From an uncultured Prevotellaceae bacterium (GTDB taxonomy: Bacteria; Bacteroidota; Bacteroidia; Bacteroidales; Muribaculaceae), in contig CAMVPC010000003.1 in assembly GCA_947169265.1 (NCBI GenBank), positions 1 to 64,000 of the forward strand: 64,000 nt of DNA. Direction: 5' to 3'. Every line of letters begins with the position of its first letter. The first letter of the stretch is position 1. The translations under genes were made by a program, and so were the position numbers. Below the pieces are notes generated by a model. The model did not search any database and was not told the DNA's origin. It saw nothing but the letters and a program-made list of their open reading frames with translations. Below are positions 17,281-25,736 of this stretch, in pieces.

Positions 17281-19338
17281 ATTCCTCAACGTCAGGTTCA
17301 CCACCGTGCCCCGGTTCTCGCGCGAGCCCGCGGCGATGCTTTGTGCCACCACGTGGCCCGTGCCGCTGATGTTCACCCCAAAGCCGGCGCTTTCCATGCT
17401 GGCGACAGCCTCGCGCGCGCTCATTCCCACGACATCGGGCACCCCCTGTGTGGTGGCCGGAGTTTTATACACGCGGTTAGTTGTCGTGCCGGTGCCCTCG
17501 CGCAGGTAATTGGTGGAATTGCGGCGTGAGGCGAAGAACGTGGGGCGGTCCACACGTTGGGCCGGCGGATTGGCGGTGTAATCCGACTGGATGTCGAGCA
17601 AGCCGCGCGCATACATCTTAAGGGCTATATTCTTTAGCACCACGCCGCTACTGGCGCCCGCGCCACGGTCGGCGCCACACAGCACCACGATGCACGAGTA
17701 CTTGGGCGCGTTATAGGGGAAGAAGCCGCAAAACGCCAGGCGCTTGCGATTGGTGTACTGGTTGGTCTTTTCGTCGATGGTGAAAGCCGTGCCCGTCTTG
17801 CCGGCGATTTCCACATTGGGGTCCTGCACCCACTTGCGGGCCGTGCCGCGGTTGCCCCACACCACATCGTGCAGCATGACGCGCAACTTGGCGGCGTTCT
17901 CGGGGCTGCACACCTGATCGCGCACATAGGTGATGGGCACGATACTGTCGGGCTCGCCGGCGCGAGAGAGCTTTTTCACCAGGTGGGGACGCACAAACTT
18001 GCCGTCGTTGGCAATGGCGTTATAGATGGCCACGGTGTAGAGTGGCGGAATCTCGGTGGCATAGCCGTAGCACATGCGCGTGAGCGCCACATGGGCCTCG
18101 GTGTTGTGGGTGGGCATGGGGAAGAACGGCACGCGCTCGCCGCCAATGCCCGAGTTGAAATGGTCAAAGAAGCCCATCTGTGCCAACCGCTCCTTGAATC
18201 CGGCCGGATTCGAATCATATTTCTTGATGATGATGCGCGACATACCCACGTTTGACGACGTTTCGATGATTTGACGCGGTGTGAGCGACGCGCCGCCGTG
18301 CGGGTCGTTGATGTCGCGGCCATAGTAAGTGAAATGCGTGCCTGTGGCTATGGGCGTGTTGATGTCGCCCACCACACCTTCCTCAAGGGCCACCATCATC
18401 GAGATGGGTTTCATCACCGAGCCGGGCTCGATGCCGCGAATGGCGTGGTTCACACCCTCGATATAGTCGCCGGTCTTCTCGCTCCAGTCGAGATTGGAAA
18501 TGGCTTTTATCTCGCCGGTGGCCACCTCCATGAGGATGCAGGTACCCCACTGCGAACCGGTCTCGACACACATTTTGTAGAGTTCCTCGTCGACGATGTC
18601 TTGCAGCGACACGTTGATGGTGGTGGTGATGTCATAGCCCGGGATGGCCGGCTTGCTCTCCCAGTCGACAATGTTCGACGTGAGCTGGATGCGTTTCTTC
18701 ACGCCCGGCACGCCGTAGAGCAGCGAATCGAGGGCATACTCGAGGCCCGTGAGGCCGCGCATCGACACCACGCCGTCGATGAGCGAGTCGCGCGTGTTAC
18801 CTATGCTTCGCGCCGCCATCGCGCCGTAAGGCCTGATGCGTTTCACGTTGCTTTCGCTATAGAACGCCTTGTTCCCTTTGAGGAAAGGGAATTCCTTGAG
18901 CCGCTCCAGCTCGGAGTGGGTGAGCTTGGAGGCGATGCGGTAGGAGCGGTTCTTGCGGCTTTCGGCCTGCGCGCGGAATTCTTTTTTCCAGTCTTCGGTG
19001 CTCTTGGTGCCGTTGAAGGCGTGTAGGCTGTCGGCCAGCGCGTTGATATACTTCTCGAGGCTGTCTTTTTTTATCGCGGGCGATGCCCAGTCGATGCGCG
19101 CCGTGTAATAGTACAAGTTGGCGGCGAGCACGGTGCCGCTGTCGCTCAAAATTTTTCCCCGTTCGGGCACCAGGGGCCGCTCGCTGGTGAGCAGCGAATC
19201 GGCTTTTTTATTCCATGCTCCAGCGTGAACCACACCGGTTTTCAACATATTGAAAACGATTAAGCCCGAGAGGAGCAGCATTACAGCAATCACCAGCGAA
19301 TAGCGCCAGAGGATTCTTTTCTTGTTGGTCTCTTTCAT
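17278..19338 (-). CDS. ftsI: Division-specific penicillin-binding protein (FtsI-type transpeptidase) with PASTA domain
   Basis: A class B high-molecular-weight PBP that crosslinks septal peptidoglycan with FtsW. One N-terminal transmembrane helix (about residues 12-32) is followed by the PBP dimer domain and the transpeptidase. Catalytic motifs are SVMK (Ser307, Lys310), SSN at 361-363 and KTG at 514-516. About 60 C-terminal residues (GVPDVVGMSAREAVASMESAGFGV...) form one PASTA domain, which is usual for this gene in Bacteroidetes. It lies between ftsL and murE. Confidence 0.95.
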   Translation of the reverse strand: MKETNKKRILWRYSLVIAVMLLLSGLIVFNMLKTGVVHAGAWNKKADSLLTSERPLVPERGKILSDSGTVLAANLYYYTARIDWASPAIKKDSLEKYINALADSLHAFNGTKSTEDWKKEFRAQAESRKNRSYRIASKLTHSELERLKEFPFLKGNKAFYSESNVKRIRPYGAMAARSIGNTRDSLIDGVVSMRGLTGLEYALDSLLYGVPGVKKRIQLTSNIVDWESKPAIPGYDITTTINVSLQDIVDEELYKMCVETGSQWGTCILMEVATGEIKAISNLDWSEKTGDYIEGVNHAIRGIEPGSVMKPISMMVALEEGVVGDINTPIATGTHFTYYGRDINDPHGGASLTPRQIIETSSNVGMSRIIIKKYDSNPAGFKERLAQMGFFDHFNSGIGGERVPFFPMPTHNTEAHVALTRMCYGYATEIPPLYTVAIYNAIANDGKFVRPHLVKKLSRAGEPDSIVPITYVRDQVCSPENAAKLRVMLHDVVWGNRGTARKWVQDPNVEIAGKTGTAFTIDEKTNQYTNRKRLAFCGFFPYNAPKYSCIVVLCGADRGAGASSGVVLKNIALKMYARGLLDIQSDYTANPPAQRVDRPTFFASRRNSTNYLREGTGTTTNRVYKTPATTQGVPDVVGMSAREAVASMESAGFGVNISGTGHVVAQSIAAGSRENRGTVVNLTLRN

Positions 19339-19374
19339 TTTTTCTTGTGCGGATATTAGGTTAAAAATAACTGG

Positions 19375-19758
19375 TTAATTCTCGGTAAGACGATAAGGCG
19401 GAAGATCGGGACTCGTGAGGTCGATGCGCAACGAATCGACGAGCTCCTTCATGTGGCTTTCCACGATCATGGAATTATAGCGCGCGCTGGCGTCGACACA
19501 GTCGGTGGTGGCGTTGTTGAGCTCTTTCTTGAGACTGCCCACGCGCTCGAGATTGTCGAGATAGGTATATTTGTTGGCAATGTACATGAGCACCATGATT
19601 GTGGCCGACAGCACATACAGCCAATTGCGCTTGAAAAAGTCAAGCGTCAAGAACAAGCGACCTTGCAGGAAACTTTTGAGTATTCTCACCGGGTTTAAGG
19701 TAATCGTACGGTCGGCCCGCTCACTTTTGTTTATCTTATTTTTTTTCTTCTTTGCCAT
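19375..19758 (-). CDS. ftsL: FtsL-like division protein
   Basis: A 127-residue bitopic protein with a basic N-terminus (KKKKNKINKSER), one transmembrane helix near residues 45-62 (NWLYVLSATIMVLMYIANKY) and a short periplasmic coiled-coil-like segment (LERVGSLKKELNNATTD). Sequence identity in this family is low. The call rests on size, topology and the invariant rsmH-ftsL-ftsI position. FtsL bridges FtsQ and FtsB-like partners and the FtsW/FtsI synthase. Confidence 0.85.
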   Translation of the reverse strand: MAKKKKNKINKSERADRTITLNPVRILKSFLQGRLFLTLDFFKRNWLYVLSATIMVLMYIANKYTYLDNLERVGSLKKELNNATTDCVDASARYNSMIVESHMKELVDSLRIDLTSPDLPPYRLTEN

Positions 19759-19786
19759 TTATTGAAGTGAATGGATAATCGTTGAC

Positions 19787-20704
19787 TTATATCTTTTCGC
19801 CTACGCGCAACTTGGCGCTACGCGAGCGCGGATTGCGCGACACCTCTTCGGCCGTGGCCACTATCACCTTGCGGTTCACGGCACGCATGGGCGCCACAAC
19901 GCGGCCGTAGAAATCTTTCTCCACCTTGCCCTCCACGTTGCCGCTGCGCATGAAATTCTTTACCATGCGGTCTTCGAGCGAGTGGTAGGCCAGCACCACG
20001 AGGCGTCCGCCGGGCTTGAGCAAGTCTATCGACTGGCGCAGCAAAGCCTCCAAGGCGTCCATCTCATGATTGACCTCAATGCGCAACGCCTGGAACACTT
20101 GCGAGAGCTCTTTCTTTTCTTGCGCCGGATTGATGAACGGCTTCACGGCCTCGACAAGCGCGCCGGTGGTGGCGATGGCGGCCGTGGCGCGACGCTTGAC
20201 GATGGCGGCCGCCATGCGACGCGCCTGACGCAACTCACCATAAACGGTGAACAGGCGCGTCAAGGCTTGCTCGTCGTAGCCGGCCACGATGTGTGCCGCC
20301 GTGAGGCGCGCACCGCTATTCATGCGCATGTCGAGTGGCGCGTCACCGCGAAACGAGAAACCGCGCGAGGCCTCGTCGAAGTGGTGGAACGACACCCCCA
20401 AGTCGGCGAGAATACCGTCCACTTGCCCCATGTCGTAGTAACGCGCGAAATTGGCCACGTAGGCAAAATTGCCGTGTGCAAACGTAAATCTCTCGTCGGC
20501 AAGGGTGTTGGCGTAGGCATCCATGTCCTGGTCCATCCCCATGAGGCGACCCTTCGCGCCCAATTTTTCCATAATGGCACGACTGTGTCCGCCACCTCCA
20601 AAGGTCACGTCAATGTAGTGTCCATCGGGCTTGATGCACAATCCTTCGATACACTCTCCGAGGAGCGCCGGCACATGATATTCTATGGGTGTCTCGCCTT
20701 TCAT
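19787..20704 (-). CDS. rsmH: 16S rRNA (cytosine1402-N4)-methyltransferase
   Basis: The SAM-dependent methyltransferase (MraW) acts on C1402 of 16S rRNA. The SAM-binding DVTFGGGGHSRAIM (residues 28-41), the DGILADLGVSFHHFDEASRGFSF motif and the VLAYHSLEDRMVKNFM segment are family hallmarks. The 305 residues are normal. It is the first gene of the dcw cluster here. No mraZ precedes it, and the 324 bases upstream are non-coding. Confidence 0.96.
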   Translation of the reverse strand: MKGETPIEYHVPALLGECIEGLCIKPDGHYIDVTFGGGGHSRAIMEKLGAKGRLMGMDQDMDAYANTLADERFTFAHGNFAYVANFARYYDMGQVDGILADLGVSFHHFDEASRGFSFRGDAPLDMRMNSGARLTAAHIVAGYDEQALTRLFTVYGELRQARRMAAAIVKRRATAAIATTGALVEAVKPFINPAQEKKELSQVFQALRIEVNHEMDALEALLRQSIDLLKPGGRLVVLAYHSLEDRMVKNFMRSGNVEGKVEKDFYGRVVAPMRAVNRKVIVATAEEVSRNPRSRSAKLRVGEKI

Positions 20705-21028
20705 TTTCTCATTTTTAAATTGAGCGTGTAAAATTACAAATAATTCCCTTAAAATTTACAATTCCAAACTCTATTTTTTTCAACAATCCGCAAAAAAGTT
20801 ATTAACAATCAACCCAAACCACCTTTACTACGGCTTATTTACCCTTGTGAACAACTTCCCGCGAGAATTTTCGCCCGTAAATTTTCACACGCCTTCAAGG
20901 TAATAGGGACAGGGTGTCGTCGACGACGACACCGGTGCCGCGATTTTATCATCGGGACATAAAATAAGCCGGCGGGCCTATGACCTGGATTCGGCCATGT
21001 GCCCGCCGGCTCGAGCTTTCGTGAGTGT
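20705..21028. other. Intergenic region upstream of the dcw cluster
   Basis: No gene is seen. The part next to rsmH is AT-rich and must hold the dcw promoter, but I find no perfect TAnnTTTG box. At 20913-20933 there is a perfect 21-base inverted repeat (GGTGTCGTCG-A-CGACGACACC), a possible operator or hairpin. The left-transcribed neighbour's terminator lies at 20958-21014. Confidence 0.5.
20958..21014 (-). terminator. Terminator of the 699-residue secreted protein gene
   Basis: The 11-base perfect arms AGCCGGCGGGC (20967-20977) and GCCCGCCGGCT (21001-21011) are followed on the minus strand by TTATTTTAT. The loop is 23 bases. It lies just after the stop codon at 21029. Confidence 0.7.
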
Positions 21029-23128
21029 TTAGTAGAGTTGCCTGAAACGGCGCAGGTAGTCGCACTTCGAGACGTAGGAGGCCGTTTGCCCGGCGTGTGT
21101 CGTGGCGAAGCGGCTCAGCTCGAGCATGGCGTCGTAGTTGGGCATGTCGCGTCGCAGGTGCCACACGTCCTTGTCGTTGGCCCAGTCGTGCTCGGCATAG
21201 ATACAACCCTCTCCCAGCGGTCCCTGGGTGATGAAGGCGTAGGCATAGAGCGTCTTTTGTTGCAACTCGAAGTTTGTGCTGCGCTTGGCCTCGGTGAGGT
21301 AAACGCGTGCCACGGCCACAAAGTCGAGCTCATATTCCTGTGCCTCGTCGTTAACGCTGTTGCTGTAGTGCGTCAGGTACCAGCAGTCGCCGCGGTAGCT
21401 TGCTTGATAGTAGCGCGAGGCGAGCGTGTAAGCCAGCCGGTAGCGTTGCTCGCCGGTGGCTTTGTCATATCGAGCGAGCAGGTCCACCATGTCGCGGCAA
21501 TAGAGCAGCTTGGCGTTTTGCTTGACGGTGGCTGTGGCGTTGCTTGCCCATTCGTCCCAGTTGCGGTCCACCACCTGGCGGCCAAACCAGCGGTCACGCT
21601 TGAAGTCGCGTGCCGCGGCATAGCGGCTGATAGCCTGCTGCGACAGGTAGGACAGCGGCACTTTCTCAAGATAGGGGATAGCGGCGGCGAAGTTACTCTC
21701 GCGCAGATACTTGGTGCCCACGAGGTCGTTAAGTTCGTCGGGGGCGGTGGGTTTCATGCCGGAGTGAATCATGCGCTCGAAGGCGTTGGTGGGCGCGGCG
21801 TCGAAGTAGTTCTTGTAAGCGAGCATTTGTGCGGCGGTAAGTCCCTCGATGGCGTTGCTGTAGTCGCCATCGTAGTCCTCATATTCGTTGTCGCGGGCCC
21901 ATGCCAGCAGCGCGGTGGCCATCGTGGCCTTTCCGGCGTTGCGCAGCCGCGGCTCGAGTTCGTCGTAGATGAGGCGTTGCATCACCTCGCGGTAATGCGG
22001 GTCGTCGTCGCTGATTTTCGACTTGAGCCAAGCGATTTCGCCGGCTATGTTGTTGTAGAACGTGTCGTCGAGGGCCGGGGCGTGGGCGGCGGCTATGACC
22101 GCGCAGGCGCGCGCGTTGTCTTTCATGCGCGGGGTGCCGGCCATGCCTTGTGCCTCGGTGAGCATGGTTAAGGCGAGCTCATTGTTCCCTTTGAAATAGT
22201 GCAGGAAGCCGGCGGCGCTGTGCCACAGGGCCGGCGTGGTGGTCTTTCCCTCGGCCTCAACCTTTTTCGCGAACTCGATGAAGCCGTTGATTTCGTTGTC
22301 GTAGATGCCGGTGGCTTCAATCCACCTCATGCTCTCGGGGTCGTTGTTGTGGTCGCGCGTCTCCTGCGCGTTGTTCACGAAGTCCTGCACGAGGAACAAG
22401 AGGGTGGGCGAATTGGGGTCGGAGGCATATTCTTCTTTGATTCCCTTGAGATTGCGCTTATCGCGCACACACCACTTGATGGACTGCATGTCGCCCAACT
22501 CAGCATACATTTTGCAGGCCATGTCGCGCGAACCCGTGTGGTAGAGCGCGCCAGCATAGATGCCTTTCATCATGTCTTTGTAAACGCTCTCGGGCAGCTT
22601 GCCGGCGGTTTCCATCCAGTATTGCTTAATCGAGGCGTAGCTTTGCTGGAGCATGAAGGTGCGCATCACCAGCAGCGCGTACTGCGGACGAAAGCGGTAG
22701 CCCGTGTAGGCCAGCGCCGCCGCGCGTATCGTGGCCAGGTCGCGGCCACGCTCGGCGAGTTCCTCGCGCGTGGGGTATTCCCAGTCCTCGCCTTGCACTC
22801 CGTTAGAGATGTGGAGGTATCTCACGAGCAACTTGAGGTAAGCGATGGCCTCATTGTCGCGCTTCTTGAGTGCAGTCTTGATAATCAGGTTGTTGCTCTT
22901 GGCAAAGTCGTCGGGGTCGGCATAGGCGAGCGACGACACGTCCCATCGCGCCTCGTCGTTGCCGGTGTAGTCAATCCAAAACCGGTTCACACGGGCATCG
23001 TAGGTGGCTCCCATCTGGTCGCGGTTGAAGACGCTGAACACGTAGTAATGGTGGCGTCCCAAGTAAACACAAGGCCATGCCGGTAAAGCGAGGCACAGCA
23101 GCAGGCTAACGATTAAAAACTTTTTCAT
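21029..23128 (-). CDS. Secreted helical-repeat protein of unknown function
   Basis: A 699-residue exported protein with signal peptide MKKFLIVSLLLCLALPAWP. The rest is helix-rich, with repeated Tyr/Ala/Leu patterns and segments such as LWHSAAGFLHYFKGNNELALTMLTEA and RACAVIAAAHAPA that look like tetratricopeptide-type repeats, so it is probably an alpha-solenoid. I do not recognise a named family or catalytic motif. Its start overlaps the end of the upstream gene (23106-24137) by 23 bases, so the two exported proteins are made together. A periplasmic or surface scaffolding role is only a guess. Confidence 0.75.
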   Translation of the reverse strand: MKKFLIVSLLLCLALPAWPCVYLGRHHYYVFSVFNRDQMGATYDARVNRFWIDYTGNDEARWDVSSLAYADPDDFAKSNNLIIKTALKKRDNEAIAYLKLLVRYLHISNGVQGEDWEYPTREELAERGRDLATIRAAALAYTGYRFRPQYALLVMRTFMLQQSYASIKQYWMETAGKLPESVYKDMMKGIYAGALYHTGSRDMACKMYAELGDMQSIKWCVRDKRNLKGIKEEYASDPNSPTLLFLVQDFVNNAQETRDHNNDPESMRWIEATGIYDNEINGFIEFAKKVEAEGKTTTPALWHSAAGFLHYFKGNNELALTMLTEAQGMAGTPRMKDNARACAVIAAAHAPALDDTFYNNIAGEIAWLKSKISDDDPHYREVMQRLIYDELEPRLRNAGKATMATALLAWARDNEYEDYDGDYSNAIEGLTAAQMLAYKNYFDAAPTNAFERMIHSGMKPTAPDELNDLVGTKYLRESNFAAAIPYLEKVPLSYLSQQAISRYAAARDFKRDRWFGRQVVDRNWDEWASNATATVKQNAKLLYCRDMVDLLARYDKATGEQRYRLAYTLASRYYQASYRGDCWYLTHYSNSVNDEAQEYELDFVAVARVYLTEAKRSTNFELQQKTLYAYAFITQGPLGEGCIYAEHDWANDKDVWHLRRDMPNYDAMLELSRFATTHAGQTASYVSKCDYLRRFRQLY

Positions 23129-24137
23129 AATAGGAGGAATTGTAGTTATTGAGGCTCTTGCTGTCTAAGCTGTAAAGTATTACCCGGTTGTTGATTGTGG
23201 CGCGGTGGCGCTCCAGCGTGCGCCGCACGGCCAGAATATCGGCGGCGGCGGGTTGCCGATGTATCACGCTGTCGCCGGCGTGCAAAAAGAGGACCTCGGC
23301 GTCGGGCGAGGCAAACTGCGGCAAGTCGCGGTCTTGCACCACGACCCACTTGCCGTCGCCGGCCGCCGCAAAGAGGCTCGCGTCGTCGAACCGCGCATCG
23401 TAGAGGATATCTTGGAACTCGTCGCCACGATAGAGCAAGTCCCAACCGAAGCACGGATAGGCGGCACACAGCGGCAGGTCGTAAGCGTCTACATATTTGA
23501 GGTACGGCTTCACGTCGTCGGGGTTGAGGATGGGGTCGCCGCCGTCTTTTTTCGTGATGTCGCCCGTGTTGTAGACCATGAGCACGCCATAGTCGGCGGG
23601 CGGCGAAGGCATCGCCAGCTGGTGCAGGCGCACCGTCACGCTCAGCTTCATGCCGTGTTCGGCGAGCTGCCGGCGCACGATGGCGAGGAAACGGTAATAA
23701 TCGGCACGCGACGTGGCCGTCCAGTCGCAGTCGATTTGCAGCTCGTCGGCCACCGGAACGCCGTGTGTCTCGCTGATTTGCCTCACGCGCGACACGAGCA
23801 ACGGCGCCACGCTGTCGAGGTTGTGGCGCAGGCAGTTCTCAACGATAAACACCGTGGGAACCACTTTCACGCCGGCGGGCACGCTGTCGCGAAACTTGAT
23901 GGTGGCGTTGGGCTTGACACGCCCCTCGCGGGTGACCACCACATCGAAGTAGCGCATATAAATCGTCGTCACGCCGTGGCGCGCGAGGAAATCGCGCTCC
24001 ACGCTGTCGAGCGCGAAGGTCGTGCGCCAGTAGTACACGGCGGGCTGCGACCGCTCGACCCCTGGTTTGGGGACAAACACCACAGCCAGGGCCACCACGG
24101 CCAGCAGCAGGGTCAATGCCACTATCGCCTTTTTCAT
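23106..24137 (-). CDS. Exported TIM-barrel-like protein of unknown function
   Basis: 343 residues with an N-terminal signal/anchor (residues 4-22). The body contains YYWRTTFALDSVERDFLARHGVTTIYMRYFDV, then ELQIDCDWT and YGVLMVYNTGDI. That is the strand-by-strand pattern of a glycoside-hydrolase-like TIM barrel, with acidic residues at strand ends (QIDCDW). I recognise the type from Bacteroidales genomes but know no assigned reaction. It is translationally coupled to the 699-residue secreted protein downstream. A glycosidase-like role is an inference from fold pattern only. Confidence 0.7.
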   Translation of the reverse strand: MKKAIVALTLLLAVVALAVVFVPKPGVERSQPAVYYWRTTFALDSVERDFLARHGVTTIYMRYFDVVVTREGRVKPNATIKFRDSVPAGVKVVPTVFIVENCLRHNLDSVAPLLVSRVRQISETHGVPVADELQIDCDWTATSRADYYRFLAIVRRQLAEHGMKLSVTVRLHQLAMPSPPADYGVLMVYNTGDITKKDGGDPILNPDDVKPYLKYVDAYDLPLCAAYPCFGWDLLYRGDEFQDILYDARFDDASLFAAAGDGKWVVVQDRDLPQFASPDAEVLFLHAGDSVIHRQPAAADILAVRRTLERHRATINNRVILYSLDSKSLNNYNSSYYEKVFNR

Positions 24138-24238
24138 GTCGCAGTAAGTGAGTTAAGCGGTGAGTCAATGTCGCGGTTTTCGCGCTATGTAGTATAAGAC
24201 CCGATGACGCGCCCGCGGTTTAATCACGCCGCGACGGT

Positions 24239-25435
24239 TTACCGCAGCTTGGCAAGCGCGGCCTTGATGCGCGCGAGGGCCTCCACCAGGTTCTCGTCGC
24301 TCGTGGCGTAGCTCATGCGCAGGTAGCCGGGGCAGCAGAATGCCGTACCGCCCACCGTGGCCACGTGGGCCTCGTTGAGCAAGTACATGGCCAGGTCGAG
24401 GTCGTCGCCTATCACCGTGTCGCCGCAACGCTTGCCATAGAAGGCCGTCACCTGCGGGAACACGTAGAAGGCGCCGTGAGGCTCGTTAATCGACATGCCG
24501 GGAATGTCGCGCACCAGCTTCACCACCAGGTCGCGGCGGCGCTCAAAGGCTTGGCGCATCTCTTCCACGCAGTTCTGCGGGCCGCGGTAAGCGGCCTCAG
24601 CGGCTTTCTGCGCTATCGACGAGGCGCCGCTGGTATATTGTCCCTGCAGCTTGTTCACGGCCTTGGCGAGCCACAGCGGTGCGGCCACATAGCCGATGCG
24701 CCAGCCCGTCATGGCATAGGCTTTCGACACACCATTGATGATGGCCACGCGGTCGCGCAGCTCGTCGAACTGAGCGATTGACTCGTGGTGGCCCACATAG
24801 TTGATGTGCTCATATATCTCGTCGGCAATCACCATCACTTGGGGGTGACGGGCGAGTACCGCGGCAAGCGACGACAATTCCTCGCGCGAATAAACGGCGC
24901 CGCTGGGGTTGCTGGGCGAGCAGATGAGTACCACCTTGGTGCGAGGCGTGATTGCCGCCTCGAGTTGCTCGGCGGTCACCTTAAAGTCCTGCTCGATGCC
25001 GGCCGGCACGAGCACGCTGCGGCCGCCACACAGGTTCACCATCTGCACATAGCTCACCCATGCCGGCGTGGGAATCACCACCTCGTCGCCCTCGTTGACC
25101 AGCGCCAGGATGGTATTGCACAGCGCCTGCTTGGCACCGTTGCCCACCACGATTTGCTCGGGCTTGAACGTCAAGCCGTTTTCGCGCTCTAATTTCTCGC
25201 ACACCGCCTGGCGCAGCGACAGGTAGCCCGGCACCGGCGAGTAGAACGAGAAGTTATTGTCGATAGCCTCATGGGCCGCACGCTTGATGTGGTCGGGGGT
25301 GAAAAAGTCGGGCTCACCCACACTAAGGTTTATCACGTCCACGCCCTGAGCCTTAAGCTCGGCGCTCTTTTGCGACATGGCAAGGGTAGCGCTGGGTTCC
25401 AGCGCATTCACGCGTTGAGAAATTTCGTTGTTCAT
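24239..25435 (-). CDS. Pyridoxal-phosphate aminotransferase, aspartate type
   Basis: A 398-residue fold-type I aminotransferase of the class I/II family, most like aspartate aminotransferase AspB/AspC. It would exchange amino groups between aspartate and 2-oxoglutarate. Visible are NLSVGEPDFFTP near residues 36-47, the SNPSGAVYS turn, ADEIYEHI with the cofactor-binding Asp, Lys238 in NGVSKAY (Schiff base) and Arg246 in GWRIGY. The 398 residues are normal. A consensus promoter at 25471-25500 overlaps a repeat element. Confidence 0.92.
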   Translation of the reverse strand: MNNEISQRVNALEPSATLAMSQKSAELKAQGVDVINLSVGEPDFFTPDHIKRAAHEAIDNNFSFYSPVPGYLSLRQAVCEKLERENGLTFKPEQIVVGNGAKQALCNTILALVNEGDEVVIPTPAWVSYVQMVNLCGGRSVLVPAGIEQDFKVTAEQLEAAITPRTKVVLICSPSNPSGAVYSREELSSLAAVLARHPQVMVIADEIYEHINYVGHHESIAQFDELRDRVAIINGVSKAYAMTGWRIGYVAAPLWLAKAVNKLQGQYTSGASSIAQKAAEAAYRGPQNCVEEMRQAFERRRDLVVKLVRDIPGMSINEPHGAFYVFPQVTAFYGKRCGDTVIGDDLDLAMYLLNEAHVATVGGTAFCCPGYLRMSYATSDENLVEALARIKAALAKLR

Positions 25436-25470
25436 TATGGATATAAAATAGGTTTATTAGTTTCGTTTTG

Positions 25471-25500
25471 CAAAATTAGTGCAAGTTGAGCGCAATGCAA
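25471..25500 (-). promoter_or_regulatory. Promoter of the aminotransferase gene, overlapping a repeat
   Basis: On the minus strand, -7 TAATTTTG (25478-25471) lies 19 bases after TTG (25500-25498). The -33 element sits inside the hairpin arm of the first palindromic repeat copy. Confidence 0.65.
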
Positions 25501-25633
25501 AATGAAAAACAAAGTTTTTTAAATTTTGCATTGCCGAAACGCCGCCTAATTTGCGCGATGCGAACATTAGTGCAAGTTGAGCGCAAAAACAAAGTTTACT
25601 TTGGTTTTTGCCGAAACGCCGCCTAATTTGCGC
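25475..25633. repeat. Two tandem copies of a palindromic intergenic repeat
   Basis: Copy 1 (25475-25556) and copy 2 (25566-25633) share ATTAGTGCAAGTTGAGCGCAA at the left and TTGCCGAAACGCCGCCTAAT, followed by TTGCGC, at the right. The inner arms differ: copy 1 has GCAATGCAAAAT paired to ATTTTGCATTGC, copy 2 GCAAAAACAAAG paired to CTTTGGTTTTTGC. Both therefore keep a hairpin although its sequence changed. Similar TGCAAGTYGAGCGCAA elements occur between genes in other Bacteroidales (from memory). Confidence 0.8.
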
Positions 25634-25686
25634 CGCGTTGGGTCAAATTTGTGAAGCGGGTGGGAGGATATGTGAAAACATTTCGT

Positions 25687-25694
25687 TAACTTTG
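25687..25694 (+). promoter_or_regulatory. -7 box for the susC/susD operon
   Basis: TAACTTTG matches TAnnTTTG and lies 43 bases before the chosen susC start. No TTG at the ideal -33 spacing was found. Confidence 0.5.
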
Positions 25695-25736
25695 TGGCTC
25701 GCTTCAACACCTTATCACATAATAACCGACTGTTTC

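Noticed and set aside
25608-25736. N-terminal extension of the SusC protein from an upstream ATG
   Set aside because: It would run through the second palindromic repeat and the -7 box and would bury the clear signal peptide that starts at 25737.
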